From Caulobacterales bacterium RIFOXYB1_FULL_67_16 (GTDB lineage Bacteria > Pseudomonadota > Alphaproteobacteria > Caulobacterales > Caulobacteraceae): a stretch of 12,319 nucleotides of DNA. The notes beneath the pieces are model-generated. The model was not told the origin of the DNA. It did not search any database and saw only the letters and a list, made by a program, of their open reading frames with translations. The translations under genes and the position numbers were made by a program. Of this stretch, positions 7,589-12,319 are shown piece after piece. The stretch spans positions 1 to 12,319 of the forward strand of contig MGLN01000130.1 in assembly GCA_001796045.1 (NCBI GenBank), read 5' to 3'. How positions within the stretch are numbered: the stretch's first letter is position 1; every line of letters starts with the position of its first letter.

Positions 7589-8203
7589 ATGGTCAAGTCG
7601 GGCAAGGCGTTGCGCAAGGTCGGGCCTCTGGCCACGTCTCCCAGCCATCTGATGCACCGGGCGCTTCAGCTTTCGCTGGACATCTATGCCGAGGAAATGG
7701 GCGCCGACGGCCTGACCCAGCGCCAGTTCGCGGTGCTTGAGGCCGCCTCGCTGAAGGCCGGCCTGACCCAGACGGAACTGGTGCGGATGACCGGCATCGA
7801 CCGGTCGACCCTGGCGGACCTGGTCACGCGGATGACGACCAAGGGCCTGCTGGAGCGCGAACGTTCGACCCTGGACGCCCGCGCCAAGGCGGTGCGTCTG
7901 TCTGCGGAGGGCGCGGCCCGTCTGGAGGCCGCCCGGCCCAAGGTCGAGACCGCCGACAAGCGGATCATGGCCCTGCTGCCCAAGGGCCAGCGGGAGGTCT
8001 TCCTGAGCCAGCTGGCCGAACTGGCCGCCGCCGCCGACGCCGCCCCCGACGCCGCCAAGGCCGAGGCAAAGGCCGCCAAGAAGGCCGCCAAACTGGCCGA
8101 GAAGGAAGCCAAGAAGGCCGAGAAGGCCGCCAAGAAGGCGGTCCGCCCGGCCAAGCCCGGCAAGGCCAAGAAACCCAAGCTGAAGGTGGTCGAGGTCGCC
8201 TGA
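7589..8203 (+). CDS. MarR-family transcriptional regulator with Lys/Ala-rich histone-like tail
   Basis: The protein has 204 residues. Residues 17-145 are a MarR-type winged-helix dimer: MHRALQLSLDIYAEEMG (22-38), the QRQFAVLEAASL helix (45-56), the HTH LTQTELVRMTGIDRSTLADL (59-78), and the wing around DARAKAVRLSAEG (97-109). After residue 147 comes a tail of Ala-Lys repeats (AKAEAKAAKKAAKL, EKEAKKAEKAAKK, then a PAKPGKAKKPKLK segment), strongly basic and like histone H1 or AlgP. Typical MarR proteins are about 140-160 residues, so the tail is an addition that could give non-specific DNA binding. ATG 7589 is chosen because GGGGGA at 7575-7580 lies 8 bp upstream; a GTG at 7556 is possible but lacks this. 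The ligand and targets are unknown. A palindrome upstream suggests autoregulation. Confidence 0.87.
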   Translation: MVKSGKALRKVGPLATSPSHLMHRALQLSLDIYAEEMGADGLTQRQFAVLEAASLKAGLTQTELVRMTGIDRSTLADLVTRMTTKGLLERERSTLDARAKAVRLSAEGAARLEAARPKVETADKRIMALLPKGQREVFLSQLAELAAAADAAPDAAKAEAKAAKKAAKLAEKEAKKAEKAAKKAVRPAKPGKAKKPKLKVVEVA

Positions 8204-8238
8204 TCGGCGGGGAGGCGGCGAAACGGCTTGCGCCGGAC

Positions 8239-8262
8239 GCCGGGGGCTGAGACCCTCCCGGC
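8239..8262 (+). promoter_or_regulatory. Hairpin abutting the start codon of the YdeI-like gene
   Basis: GCCGGG (8239-8244) pairs with CCCGGC (8257-8262), and the stem extends inward by a G-T and a G-C pair. It ends at the base before ATG 8263 and hides the only purine-rich run (GGGGG, 8242-8246). No T-tract follows, so it is more likely to affect initiation than to terminate transcription. It could also be a chance result of high GC. Confidence 0.3.
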
Positions 8263-8532
8263 ATGGCTGATCCGACAGACCTGCCCGGAGGCGTGGTTCA
8301 TGACCTGCCCGCCGATCTGGCGGCGGCGGTGAAGCGTGACGTCGCCGCCTGCGCCACCTGGATGTCGATCACGCCCCTGGCCCGCAACGAATGGATCTGC
8401 TGGGTCGAGTCGGCGAAGAAGGCCGAGACCCGGCTGAAGCGGATCGACTGGGGCCGCGAGAACCTGAGCGACGGCAAGCGCCGCCCCTGCTGCTGGCCGG
8501 GGTGCCCCCATCGCGAGAAGGGGACGGGTTAG
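8263..8532 (+). CDS. Small YdeI/OmpD-associated family protein
   Basis: The 89-residue protein matches the short OmdA/YdeI form in which the conserved C-terminal helix pair carries R-x-E-W-I-x-W-V-x-x-A-K-K-x-E-T-R-x-x-R (residues 41-60: RNEWICWVESAKKAETRLKR) after an LPADLAAAV segment (15-23). Members have been linked to bacteriocin protection or envelope stress, but the biochemical role is not known. The ending GKRRPCCWPGCPHRE (71-85) has three cysteines and a histidine, which is unusual and could bind metal. No good ribosome-binding site is seen; a hairpin abuts the start. It is convergent with the SdpI-like gene 18 bp downstream. Confidence 0.75.
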   Translation: MADPTDLPGGVVHDLPADLAAAVKRDVAACATWMSITPLARNEWICWVESAKKAETRLKRIDWGRENLSDGKRRPCCWPGCPHREKGTG

Positions 8533-8550
8533 GCCCGCCCAGCCGCCCTA

Positions 8551-8922
8551 TCAGCCGGCCCTGGCTCGCGCCCCCAGGCAATAGGCGAAGCTGAGCGCCA
8601 GTCCGGCGACGACGGCGCCGCATCCGACGACGAGGGCCGCCTCCAGACTGGGGGCGAAGGCGAAGGCCGCGGCGTAGATGAGGCCGCTGATCACCATGGC
8701 CCAGGCGGTGAACCTCTGGGTCTGGCGCGCCAGGGCGCTGGGGCTGAAGGTCTTGGGAATGCGGTCGCCGAAGGCGGCGACCATCAGGCCGGTGGCGCCC
8801 AGGACCAGGCGAACCGTGACCTCCTGATCGATCAGGCCCTGGCTGCGGGCCAGGCTGGCGCACAAGGCCACGGCGATGATCCCGCCGCCCCAGGCGAGGC
8901 TGATGATGACGTCCTTTTTCAT
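8551..8922 (-). CDS. SdpI-like small integral membrane protein
   Basis: This is a 123-residue protein with four predicted membrane helices at about 7-25, 37-53, 71-90 and 94-114. The loop GDRIPKTFSP (52-61) followed by QRFTAWAM (69-76) resembles the G-N-x-x-P-K ... W signature of the SdpI family, whose founding member in Bacillus confers immunity to the SdpC toxin and sequesters the repressor SdpR. The start overlaps the stop of the upstream ArsR-type gene (ATGA) and has AAGGAG 8 bp before it, so translation is coupled. The pairing with an SdpR-like autorepressor supports the call. There is no toxin gene beside it, so an immunity role here is unproved; general envelope stress response is an alternative. 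Confidence 0.7.
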   Translation of the reverse strand: MKKDVIISLAWGGGIIAVALCASLARSQGLIDQEVTVRLVLGATGLMVAAFGDRIPKTFSPSALARQTQRFTAWAMVISGLIYAAAFAFAPSLEAALVVGCGAVVAGLALSFAYCLGARARAG

Positions 8923-9215
8923 TTCGCAGGCTCCTTTGCCGGCGCGGGCGTCTCTGCGCCCAGGCCGAACGAGTTGACGAAGCCCAGCAGGGCCTCTTCC
9001 AGCACCGAGAGTTTCAGATGGTAGACGACCGATTTTCCCGCCTTCTCCGCATGAACCAGATCCGCCTCCTTCAGCACGGCGAAATGGGCCGACATCGTCG
9101 GCTTGGAGACGTCGAACCGGTCGCTGATCTCCCCCGCCGTCATCGGCCCCTGACGCAGCAGCTGAAGCACGCGGCGGCGGGTGGGATCGGAAAGGGCTTT
9201 GAACACCTGGCTCAT
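8919..9215 (-). CDS. ArsR/SmtB-family autorepressor, SdpR-like
   Basis: The 98-residue winged-helix repressor begins MSQVFKALSDPTRRRVLQLL, the standard opening of the SdpR subgroup of ArsR proteins. The recognition region is MTAGEISDRFDVSKPTMSAH (25-44) followed by FAVLKEADLV (45-54), and the wing is around AEKAGKSVVYHL (56-67). No metal-binding cysteines are present, which argues against a metal sensor. The start at 9215 is chosen over an in-frame ATG at 9281 because it matches the family start and sits exactly 6 bp after a good -10 box. It is the first gene of a two-gene operon with the SdpI-like protein and is divergent from the AraC-type gene. Autorepression is likely from a palindrome inside its promoter. 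Confidence 0.9.
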   Translation of the reverse strand: MSQVFKALSDPTRRRVLQLLRQGPMTAGEISDRFDVSKPTMSAHFAVLKEADLVHAEKAGKSVVYHLKLSVLEEALLGFVNSFGLGAETPAPAKEPAK

Positions 9216-9221
9216 AATGAG

Positions 9222-9250
9222 ATTGTTAGCTAAACGTCGAAATGAGTCAA
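9222..9250 (-). promoter_or_regulatory. Putative promoter and operator of the arsR-sdpI-like operon
   Basis: On the minus strand, TTGACT (9250-9245) is followed by 17 bp and AACAAT (9227-9222), then 6 bp to the ATG at 9215, predicting a leaderless message. The 8-bp perfect palindrome TTAGCTAA (9226-9233) overlaps the upstream edge of the -10 and is conspicuously AT-rich in this GC-rich region. It is a good candidate operator through which the ArsR-type protein would block its own promoter. Confidence 0.5.
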
Positions 9251-9334
9251 GCGGGGTTCGAGCCTGGGTCGAAAACCGCAAGATCGGTAGAGCGGGGGAC
9301 CGGCGGGAACGTCACTGTGGGCCCGCCACGACGG

Positions 9335-10162
9335 ATGAGGACGATGACCACGGCCCTGGACCACTATCACGCCCGGATGCTGAGGGTGCTGGATCATATC
9401 GACCGGCATCTGGACGGCGATCTGGACCTGGAGACGGTCAGCCGGGTCGCGGCCTTTTCCAAATTCCACTTCCACCGGCAGTTCAAGGCGACCTTCGGAG
9501 TGTCCCTGCACCGCTATGTCCAGCTGGCGCGGATGCGACAGGCGTCCAAGCGGCTGGCGGACGGGCAGGGGCCCAGCGTGACCGACATCGCCCTGGACGC
9601 CGGTTATGAGACGCCCGACGCCTTCGCCCGCGCCTTTCGCCAGAGGTTCCGGCAGTCGCCGTCCGATTTCCGGAAATCGCCCGACTGGGCGCCGTGGCTC
9701 CAGGCCTTCGGGCCGCTCAACTCAGCCAGGAGCAGACTCATGACCCAAGAATTCACGCCCGATCAGGTGACCCTTCGCGACGTGGCGCCGAGCCGGGTGG
9801 CGATCTTCGAACATCGCGGCGATCCCGCGACCCTCGACGCCACGATCCAGCGCTTCATCGCCTGGCGCAAGGCCGCCGGCCTGTCGCCCCGGACCCACCC
9901 GACCTTCAACATCTGGCATTCGGAACGCCGCCCCGCCGACCCGGCCGATTATCGCATGGAGCTTTGCGTCGGCCTGAACCCCGGTCAGCGGGTGGAGGTG
10001 GATGACCCGGCGGTGAAGGCGGGCGATATCCCCGGCGGGCGGTGCGCCGTGCTGCGTGTCACCGGCGACACCCATAATCTGGAGCCGGCCGCCCTGTACC
10101 TGTACCGCGCGTGGCTGCCGGCCAGCGGGGAGGAGATGCGGGACTTTCCGATCTACTGCTAG
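9335..10162 (+). CDS. AraC-family regulator with GyrI-like domain, truncated by an in-frame amber stop
   Basis: The predicted product has 275 residues. The N-terminal AraC DNA-binding domain covers about 15-115: two HTHs, LETVSRVAAFSKFHFHRQFK (32-51) and VTDIALDAGYETPDAFARAF (82-101), followed by FRQSPSDFRK. The C-terminal GyrI-like effector-binding domain covers about 137-275 (VTLRDVAPSRVAIFEHRG at 145-162, then GRCAVLRVTG and the helix ALYLYRAWLP). Homologues normally end some 20 residues later in a strand of the type LFLPL. Here TAG at 10160-10162 interrupts, and the same frame continues to such an ending at 10225. A CAG to TAG change would explain this. Starts at 9335 or 9344 fit family length; 9242 would add unconserved residues and enter the divergent promoter. 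Ligand and targets are unknown; it may respond to small lipophilic compounds, as GyrI-like domains do. Confidence 0.85.
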   Translation: MRTMTTALDHYHARMLRVLDHIDRHLDGDLDLETVSRVAAFSKFHFHRQFKATFGVSLHRYVQLARMRQASKRLADGQGPSVTDIALDAGYETPDAFARAFRQRFRQSPSDFRKSPDWAPWLQAFGPLNSARSRLMTQEFTPDQVTLRDVAPSRVAIFEHRGDPATLDATIQRFIAWRKAAGLSPRTHPTFNIWHSERRPADPADYRMELCVGLNPGQRVEVDDPAVKAGDIPGGRCAVLRVTGDTHNLEPAALYLYRAWLPASGEEMRDFPIYC

Positions 10163-10225
10163 CGGCTGTTCGTGGGGGAGCCGGAGAGGGGGGCGGCGGC
10201 GGAGTTGTTTTTGCCGCTGAGGTGA
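10163..10225 (+). pseudogene. Severed C-terminal tail of the AraC/GyrI-like regulator
   Basis: In the same frame directly after the TAG codon, the sequence reads RLFVGEPERGAAAELFLPLR and then TGA at 10223-10225. The LFLPL ending matches the last beta strand expected of GyrI-like domains, so this is almost certainly the original end of the preceding gene. It has no start codon or ribosome-binding site of its own. Confidence 0.7.
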
Positions 10226-10242
10226 GGGGGGCGGCCACACCC

Positions 10243-10402
10243 GTCTCCTCCCCCTCTGGGGGACGCAGCGCGGCGCGTCTTCCGCGCCGTGACGGAGGGG
10301 GCGCGTCCGGAGGGGGTGCGTCCGCAACACAGGCGCCTCTTGCGGCGTACAGAGCCCCTCCACCGCTTCGCGGTCCCCCTCCCCGCAGGGCGGGGAGGAG
10401 AC
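10243..10402. repeat. 160-bp nested palindromic intergenic element
   Basis: The ends are an 11-bp perfect inverted repeat, GTCTCCTCCCC (10243-10253) and GGGGAGGAGAC (10392-10402). Each arm also folds on itself: CCCCC-TCT-GGGGG on the left (10250-10262) and CCCCGC-AGG-GCGGGG on the right (10381-10395). Inside are CGGCGCG-tcttc-CGCGCCG (10271-10289) and ACCGC-ttc-GCGGT (about 10362-10374), and a GGAGGGG / CCCCTCC pair that can join the two halves. It has no coding capacity. This architecture is typical of dispersed REP- or MITE-like elements in alphaproteobacterial genomes, but copy number cannot be judged from one window. It lies between the truncated AraC gene and the membrane-protein gene. 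Confidence 0.6.
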
Positions 10403-10515
10403 AGAACGCCGCCGCAGCGTCTGCTGTGCGATCAGACGCCGATTTCGCCAATCAACGCGTGGCGGAACGTCGCTCTCGACATTGCAACGAACAGCCGCCA
10501 GGGCCAAACTACGAT

Positions 10516-10992
10516 ATGGACCTACAAACCCGCCGCACAATCTTGAGAATATCGCCTTTCAAGTTTTGGGGCCTGTATGGGGTCGCTTGGCTGGTCGTGG
10601 GATGGACCTTGGTCGAGCCTTTTTGGACCTCAGGTTCCATCAGCGAGTACCTTGCGTCGGGCAGCCGGTCGGCACATCGATGGCCTATCGCCGCGGTTGC
10701 GGCCTTAGTGGCGATCCCAATTTTGGTTTTAGCTTTCGCCAAGGTTTTGCGCCATGGAGGCTCATTATTGTCGATATCGGGATCAGTTCTCTCAAGCCCG
10801 TATTTTCGGAAGCCTTTGAATTTTGACTCGGCCCATTTGGGGCTCAGACGCAGCACCTACGGCCCCTCCGAGCTTGTCGTGCTCAGCGACGGAGTTGAGC
10901 ATACAATTCCACTCATTTTTGCCGCAGGCACGCCGCACATGAATCTGGAAAGAATCATTGAGATCAGCGGCTCCAATGAACTTGCCAAGTGA
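10516..10992 (+). CDS. Hypothetical two-helix membrane protein
   Basis: The family is not recognised. The 158-residue protein has a short basic N-terminus (MDLQTRRTILR), two hydrophobic helices at about 17-35 and 57-77 joined by a polar loop with SGSRSAHR, and a soluble C-terminal half (80-158) rich in short beta-like segments (SLLSISGSVLS, SELVVLSDGVEHTIPLIFA). The latter could be a small beta-rich domain of the bacterial PH type attached to a membrane hairpin. Base composition is lower in G/C than the flanking core genes, with mixed codon use, suggesting recent acquisition. The frame stays open far upstream through the palindromic element, but ATG 10516 is chosen because the upstream residues are low-complexity repeat translation. 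Ribosome-binding signal is weak (AGGG at 10500-10503). Confidence 0.6.
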   Translation: MDLQTRRTILRISPFKFWGLYGVAWLVVGWTLVEPFWTSGSISEYLASGSRSAHRWPIAAVAALVAIPILVLAFAKVLRHGGSLLSISGSVLSSPYFRKPLNFDSAHLGLRRSTYGPSELVVLSDGVEHTIPLIFAAGTPHMNLERIIEISGSNELAK

Positions 10993-11057
10993 CAAACGAT
11001 TGCCCTCACCTAGACCCCTTCGGCCCTGTTTCGGCTTCCTGTAAGCCCACCCCGCCC

Positions 11058-11086
11058 TCGACGACCCGCCCCCGTCCCGCTAGGTC
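11058..11086 (+). promoter_or_regulatory. Putative promoter of the UPF0178-arfB operon (leaderless geometry)
   Basis: TCGACG (11058-11063; 5 of 6 to TTGACG), 17 bp, TAGGTC (11081-11086; extended GCTAGGTC, 7 of 8 to GCTAnAwC) and 6 bp lead to the ATG at 11093. The expected transcription start coincides with the start codon. Confidence 0.5.
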
Positions 11087-11092
11087 AGGCCC

Positions 11093-11551
11093 ATGCCGAC
11101 CGCCCTCTACATCGACGCCGACGCCTGCCCGGTGAAGGAGGAGGTCTATCGCGTGGCGCGGCGCTACGGGCTGAAGACCTATGTGGTCTCCAACGGCTGG
11201 ATGCAGGTCCCGCGCGAGGCCCTGATCGAACAGGTGGTGGTGGACGCCGGGCCGGACGTGGCCGACGACTGGATCGCCGAACGGGCGGGGCCGGGCGATG
11301 TAGTGATCACCGCCGATATTCCGTTGGCGGATCGTTGTCTGAAGGCCGGGGCCCAGGCGCTGAAATCGAACGGCCAGGCCTTCACCCCGGATTCCATCGG
11401 CTCGGCCCTGGCCGGGCGGATGGTGGGCGAGCATCTGCGGTCGATGGGGGTGGCCACCTCCGGCCCGCCGCCCTTCTCGGCCGCTGACCGCTCGCGCTTC
11501 CTCCAGGCCCTGGACCAGGCCGTGGTCAAGGCGCGCAAGGCGGCCTCATGA
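11093..11551 (+). CDS. UPF0178 family protein (YaiI/YqxD, DUF188)
   Basis: This 152-residue protein is a full-length member of the YaiI/YqxD family, whose fold is related to PIN/NYN-type ribonucleases although activity has not been firmly shown. Signature stretches are YIDADACPVKEEVYRVA (6-22), VVSNGWMQVP (31-40), VVDAGPDVADDWIAE (49-63), VITADIPLADRCL (71-83) and GPPPFSAADRSRFLQALD (124-141). The conserved acidic residues D8, D10, D51, D57 and D75 could form a metal site. The stop overlaps the arfB start by ATGA, so the two are translationally coupled. Pairing of a putative RNase-like protein with a ribosome-rescue factor suggests, but does not prove, a shared link to RNA or translation quality control. 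Confidence 0.92.
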   Translation: MPTALYIDADACPVKEEVYRVARRYGLKTYVVSNGWMQVPREALIEQVVVDAGPDVADDWIAERAGPGDVVITADIPLADRCLKAGAQALKSNGQAFTPDSIGSALAGRMVGEHLRSMGVATSGPPPFSAADRSRFLQALDQAVVKARKAAS

Positions 11552-11952
11552 GCACCGTCATTCCCGAGGAGGAGCTGGAGTTCCGCTTCTATCGCGCCGG
11601 CGGACCGGGCGGGCAGAACGTCAACAAGGTCTCGACCGCCGTCCAGATGCGGTTCGACGTCAAGAACTCCCCCAGCCTGACCGAACCGGTCAAGGCGCGG
11701 CTGATGAAGCTGGCCGGCAGCCGGTTGACCCTGGAGGGGGTGATCCTGATCAACGCCGTCCGTTTCCGCACCCAGGAGCGCAACCGCGCCGATGCGATCG
11801 AACGGCTGCAGGCCCTGGTGGACGAGGCCTCGATCAAGCCGGTCTTCCGCGTCCCGACCCGGCCCACCCGGGCCTCGAAGGAGCGCCGGCTGAAGGCCAA
11901 GACCAGCCGCGCCTCGATCAAGTCGGGACGCGGCAAGCCCAGCCTGGATTAG
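11548..11952 (+). CDS. arfB: Ribosome-rescue peptidyl-tRNA hydrolase ArfB (YaeJ)
   Basis: This 134-residue hydrolase enters stalled ribosomes that lack a codon in the A site and releases the peptide without tmRNA. The catalytic GGQ is at 21-23 within RAGGPGGQNVNKVSTAV, the class I release-factor signature. A globular part (to about 105) is joined to a basic tail (SKERRLKAKTSRASIKSGRG, 112-131) that in ArfB slides into the empty mRNA channel. Length matches ArfB and not a full release factor, since no codon-recognition domain is present. Start ATG overlaps the upstream stop as ATGA. Its stop TAG (11950-11952) overlaps the TAA of the convergent EF-hand gene. Confidence 0.95.
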   Translation: MSTVIPEEELEFRFYRAGGPGGQNVNKVSTAVQMRFDVKNSPSLTEPVKARLMKLAGSRLTLEGVILINAVRFRTQERNRADAIERLQALVDEASIKPVFRVPTRPTRASKERRLKAKTSRASIKSGRGKPSLD

Positions 11953-12319
11953 CCGCGCGGCGGACGCCCGCCCCGACCGCCGGGCCCGGCCTGCATCGCC
12001 GTCTTGGGCAGGCTCTCCAGCGTCAGTATCCCGTCGTGATCCTGGTCCAGCAGGACGAACCAGCGCTCGCCCGCCGCCGCCCATTCCTCGGGCGTGATCT
12101 TCTGGTCGGCGTTGCGATCGGCCGCCCGCACCGGCTGGGGCACCGACAGCAGGCCGGCGCGGGCCAGACGCTCGGTGCCGCCGCGATAGGGCTGGGCGCG
12201 CGGCCGGGCGCCGGATCCGCCGCCCTCCTGCCCCCCGCCCATCGGTCCGCCCATGCCGCCGCCCATGGGATCCTGCTGGTCGGCGTCCAGATTCATCCGG
12301 CCGCCGCCGGGCGGCCCGC
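11949..12319 (-). CDS. EF-hand domain protein (N-terminus probably beyond the window)
   Basis: The frame ends at TAA 11949-11951 and is open to the right edge. An ATG at 12296 would give 115 residues, but the preceding in-frame codons read GPPGGGR and continue the same Gly/Pro-rich style, so the true start, probably with a signal peptide, is likely outside. Numbering from that Met, a first EF loop is D60-R-N-A-D-Q-K-I-T-P-E-E71 with the canonical ligand positions. The second, D84-Q-D-H-D-G-I-L-T-L-E-S95, has Ser at the usual Glu position and may bind calcium weakly. A Gly/Met-rich linker (11-28) precedes them and a Gly/Arg-rich tail follows. Such proteins in this order are often periplasmic; the function is unknown. 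Confidence 0.75.
   Translation of the reverse strand, partial: GPPGGGRMNLDADQQDPMGGGMGGPMGGGQEGGGSGARPRAQPYRGGTERLARAGLLSVPQPVRAADRNADQKITPEEWAAAGERWFVLLDQDHDGILTLESLPKTAMQAGPGGRGGRPPRG

Noticed and set aside
9250..9270. GGTTCGAGCC, resembling a tRNA T-loop
   Set aside because: The surrounding bases do not form the T-stem, and no acceptor, D or anticodon arm can be built around it.
9216..9281. Upstream start for the ArsR-type gene at 9281
   Set aside because: It adds 22 residues not typical of the family and would translate the promoter and palindrome that fit the start at 9215.
9242..9334. Upstream start for the AraC-type gene at 9242
   Set aside because: It would add 31 residues unlike the family and place the coding region across the -35 box of the divergent ArsR promoter.
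10111..10515. N-terminal extension of the membrane-protein frame through the palindromic repeat
   Set aside because: The translation is Gly/Arg/Ala low-complexity sequence from the repeat and the end of the AraC gene; the membrane protein is complete from 10516.

Overview
The window looks like chromosome of a high-GC alphaproteobacterium of the order Caulobacterales, with Brevundimonas or a close relative my best guess. The reasons are strong G/C preference at third codon positions in the core genes, the ftsY-yciB pair, a gene-transfer-agent (GTA) type large terminase, an adrenodoxin-type ferredoxin, and promoters with a GCTAnAwC-like -10 set so close to the start codon that the mRNAs should be leaderless.

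Layout. The first 76 bases are the tail of a probable gamma-glutamylcyclotransferase. Bases 240-3560 (minus) are one 1106-residue protein in visibly AT-richer DNA: an N-terminal PD-(D/E)XK-like nuclease domain, a helical TPR-like middle and an uncharacterised C-terminal domain. It stands alone and is the best candidate for an undescribed anti-phage or anti-plasmid effector. Next come a [2Fe-2S] ferredoxin with its own terminator, then an orphan GTA-type terminase large subunit with an extra N-terminal helix-turn-helix region, then ftsY and yciB (membrane targeting and envelope). A MarR-type regulator with a histone-H1-like Lys/Ala tail follows, then a small YdeI/OmpD-associated protein.

Bases 8551-10225 hold a regulatory cluster: an SdpI-like membrane protein and its SdpR/ArsR-type autorepressor (minus, overlapping by ATGA), divergent from an AraC-GyrI-like regulator. 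The AraC gene has lost its last 21 codons to an in-frame amber stop; the lost tail is still readable downstream. Bases 10243-10402 are a 160-bp nested palindromic element. It is followed by an AT-richer gene for a two-helix membrane protein of unknown function. The right end is core again: a YaiI/YqxD (UPF0178) protein translationally coupled to the ribosome-rescue hydrolase ArfB, and convergent with an EF-hand protein that runs off the window.

A unifying observation is that the nuclease gene, ftsY, the ArsR gene and the UPF0178 gene all share the same geometry: -35, 17 bp, -10, 6 bp, start codon. No tRNA, rRNA, CRISPR array, IS element or integrase was seen.
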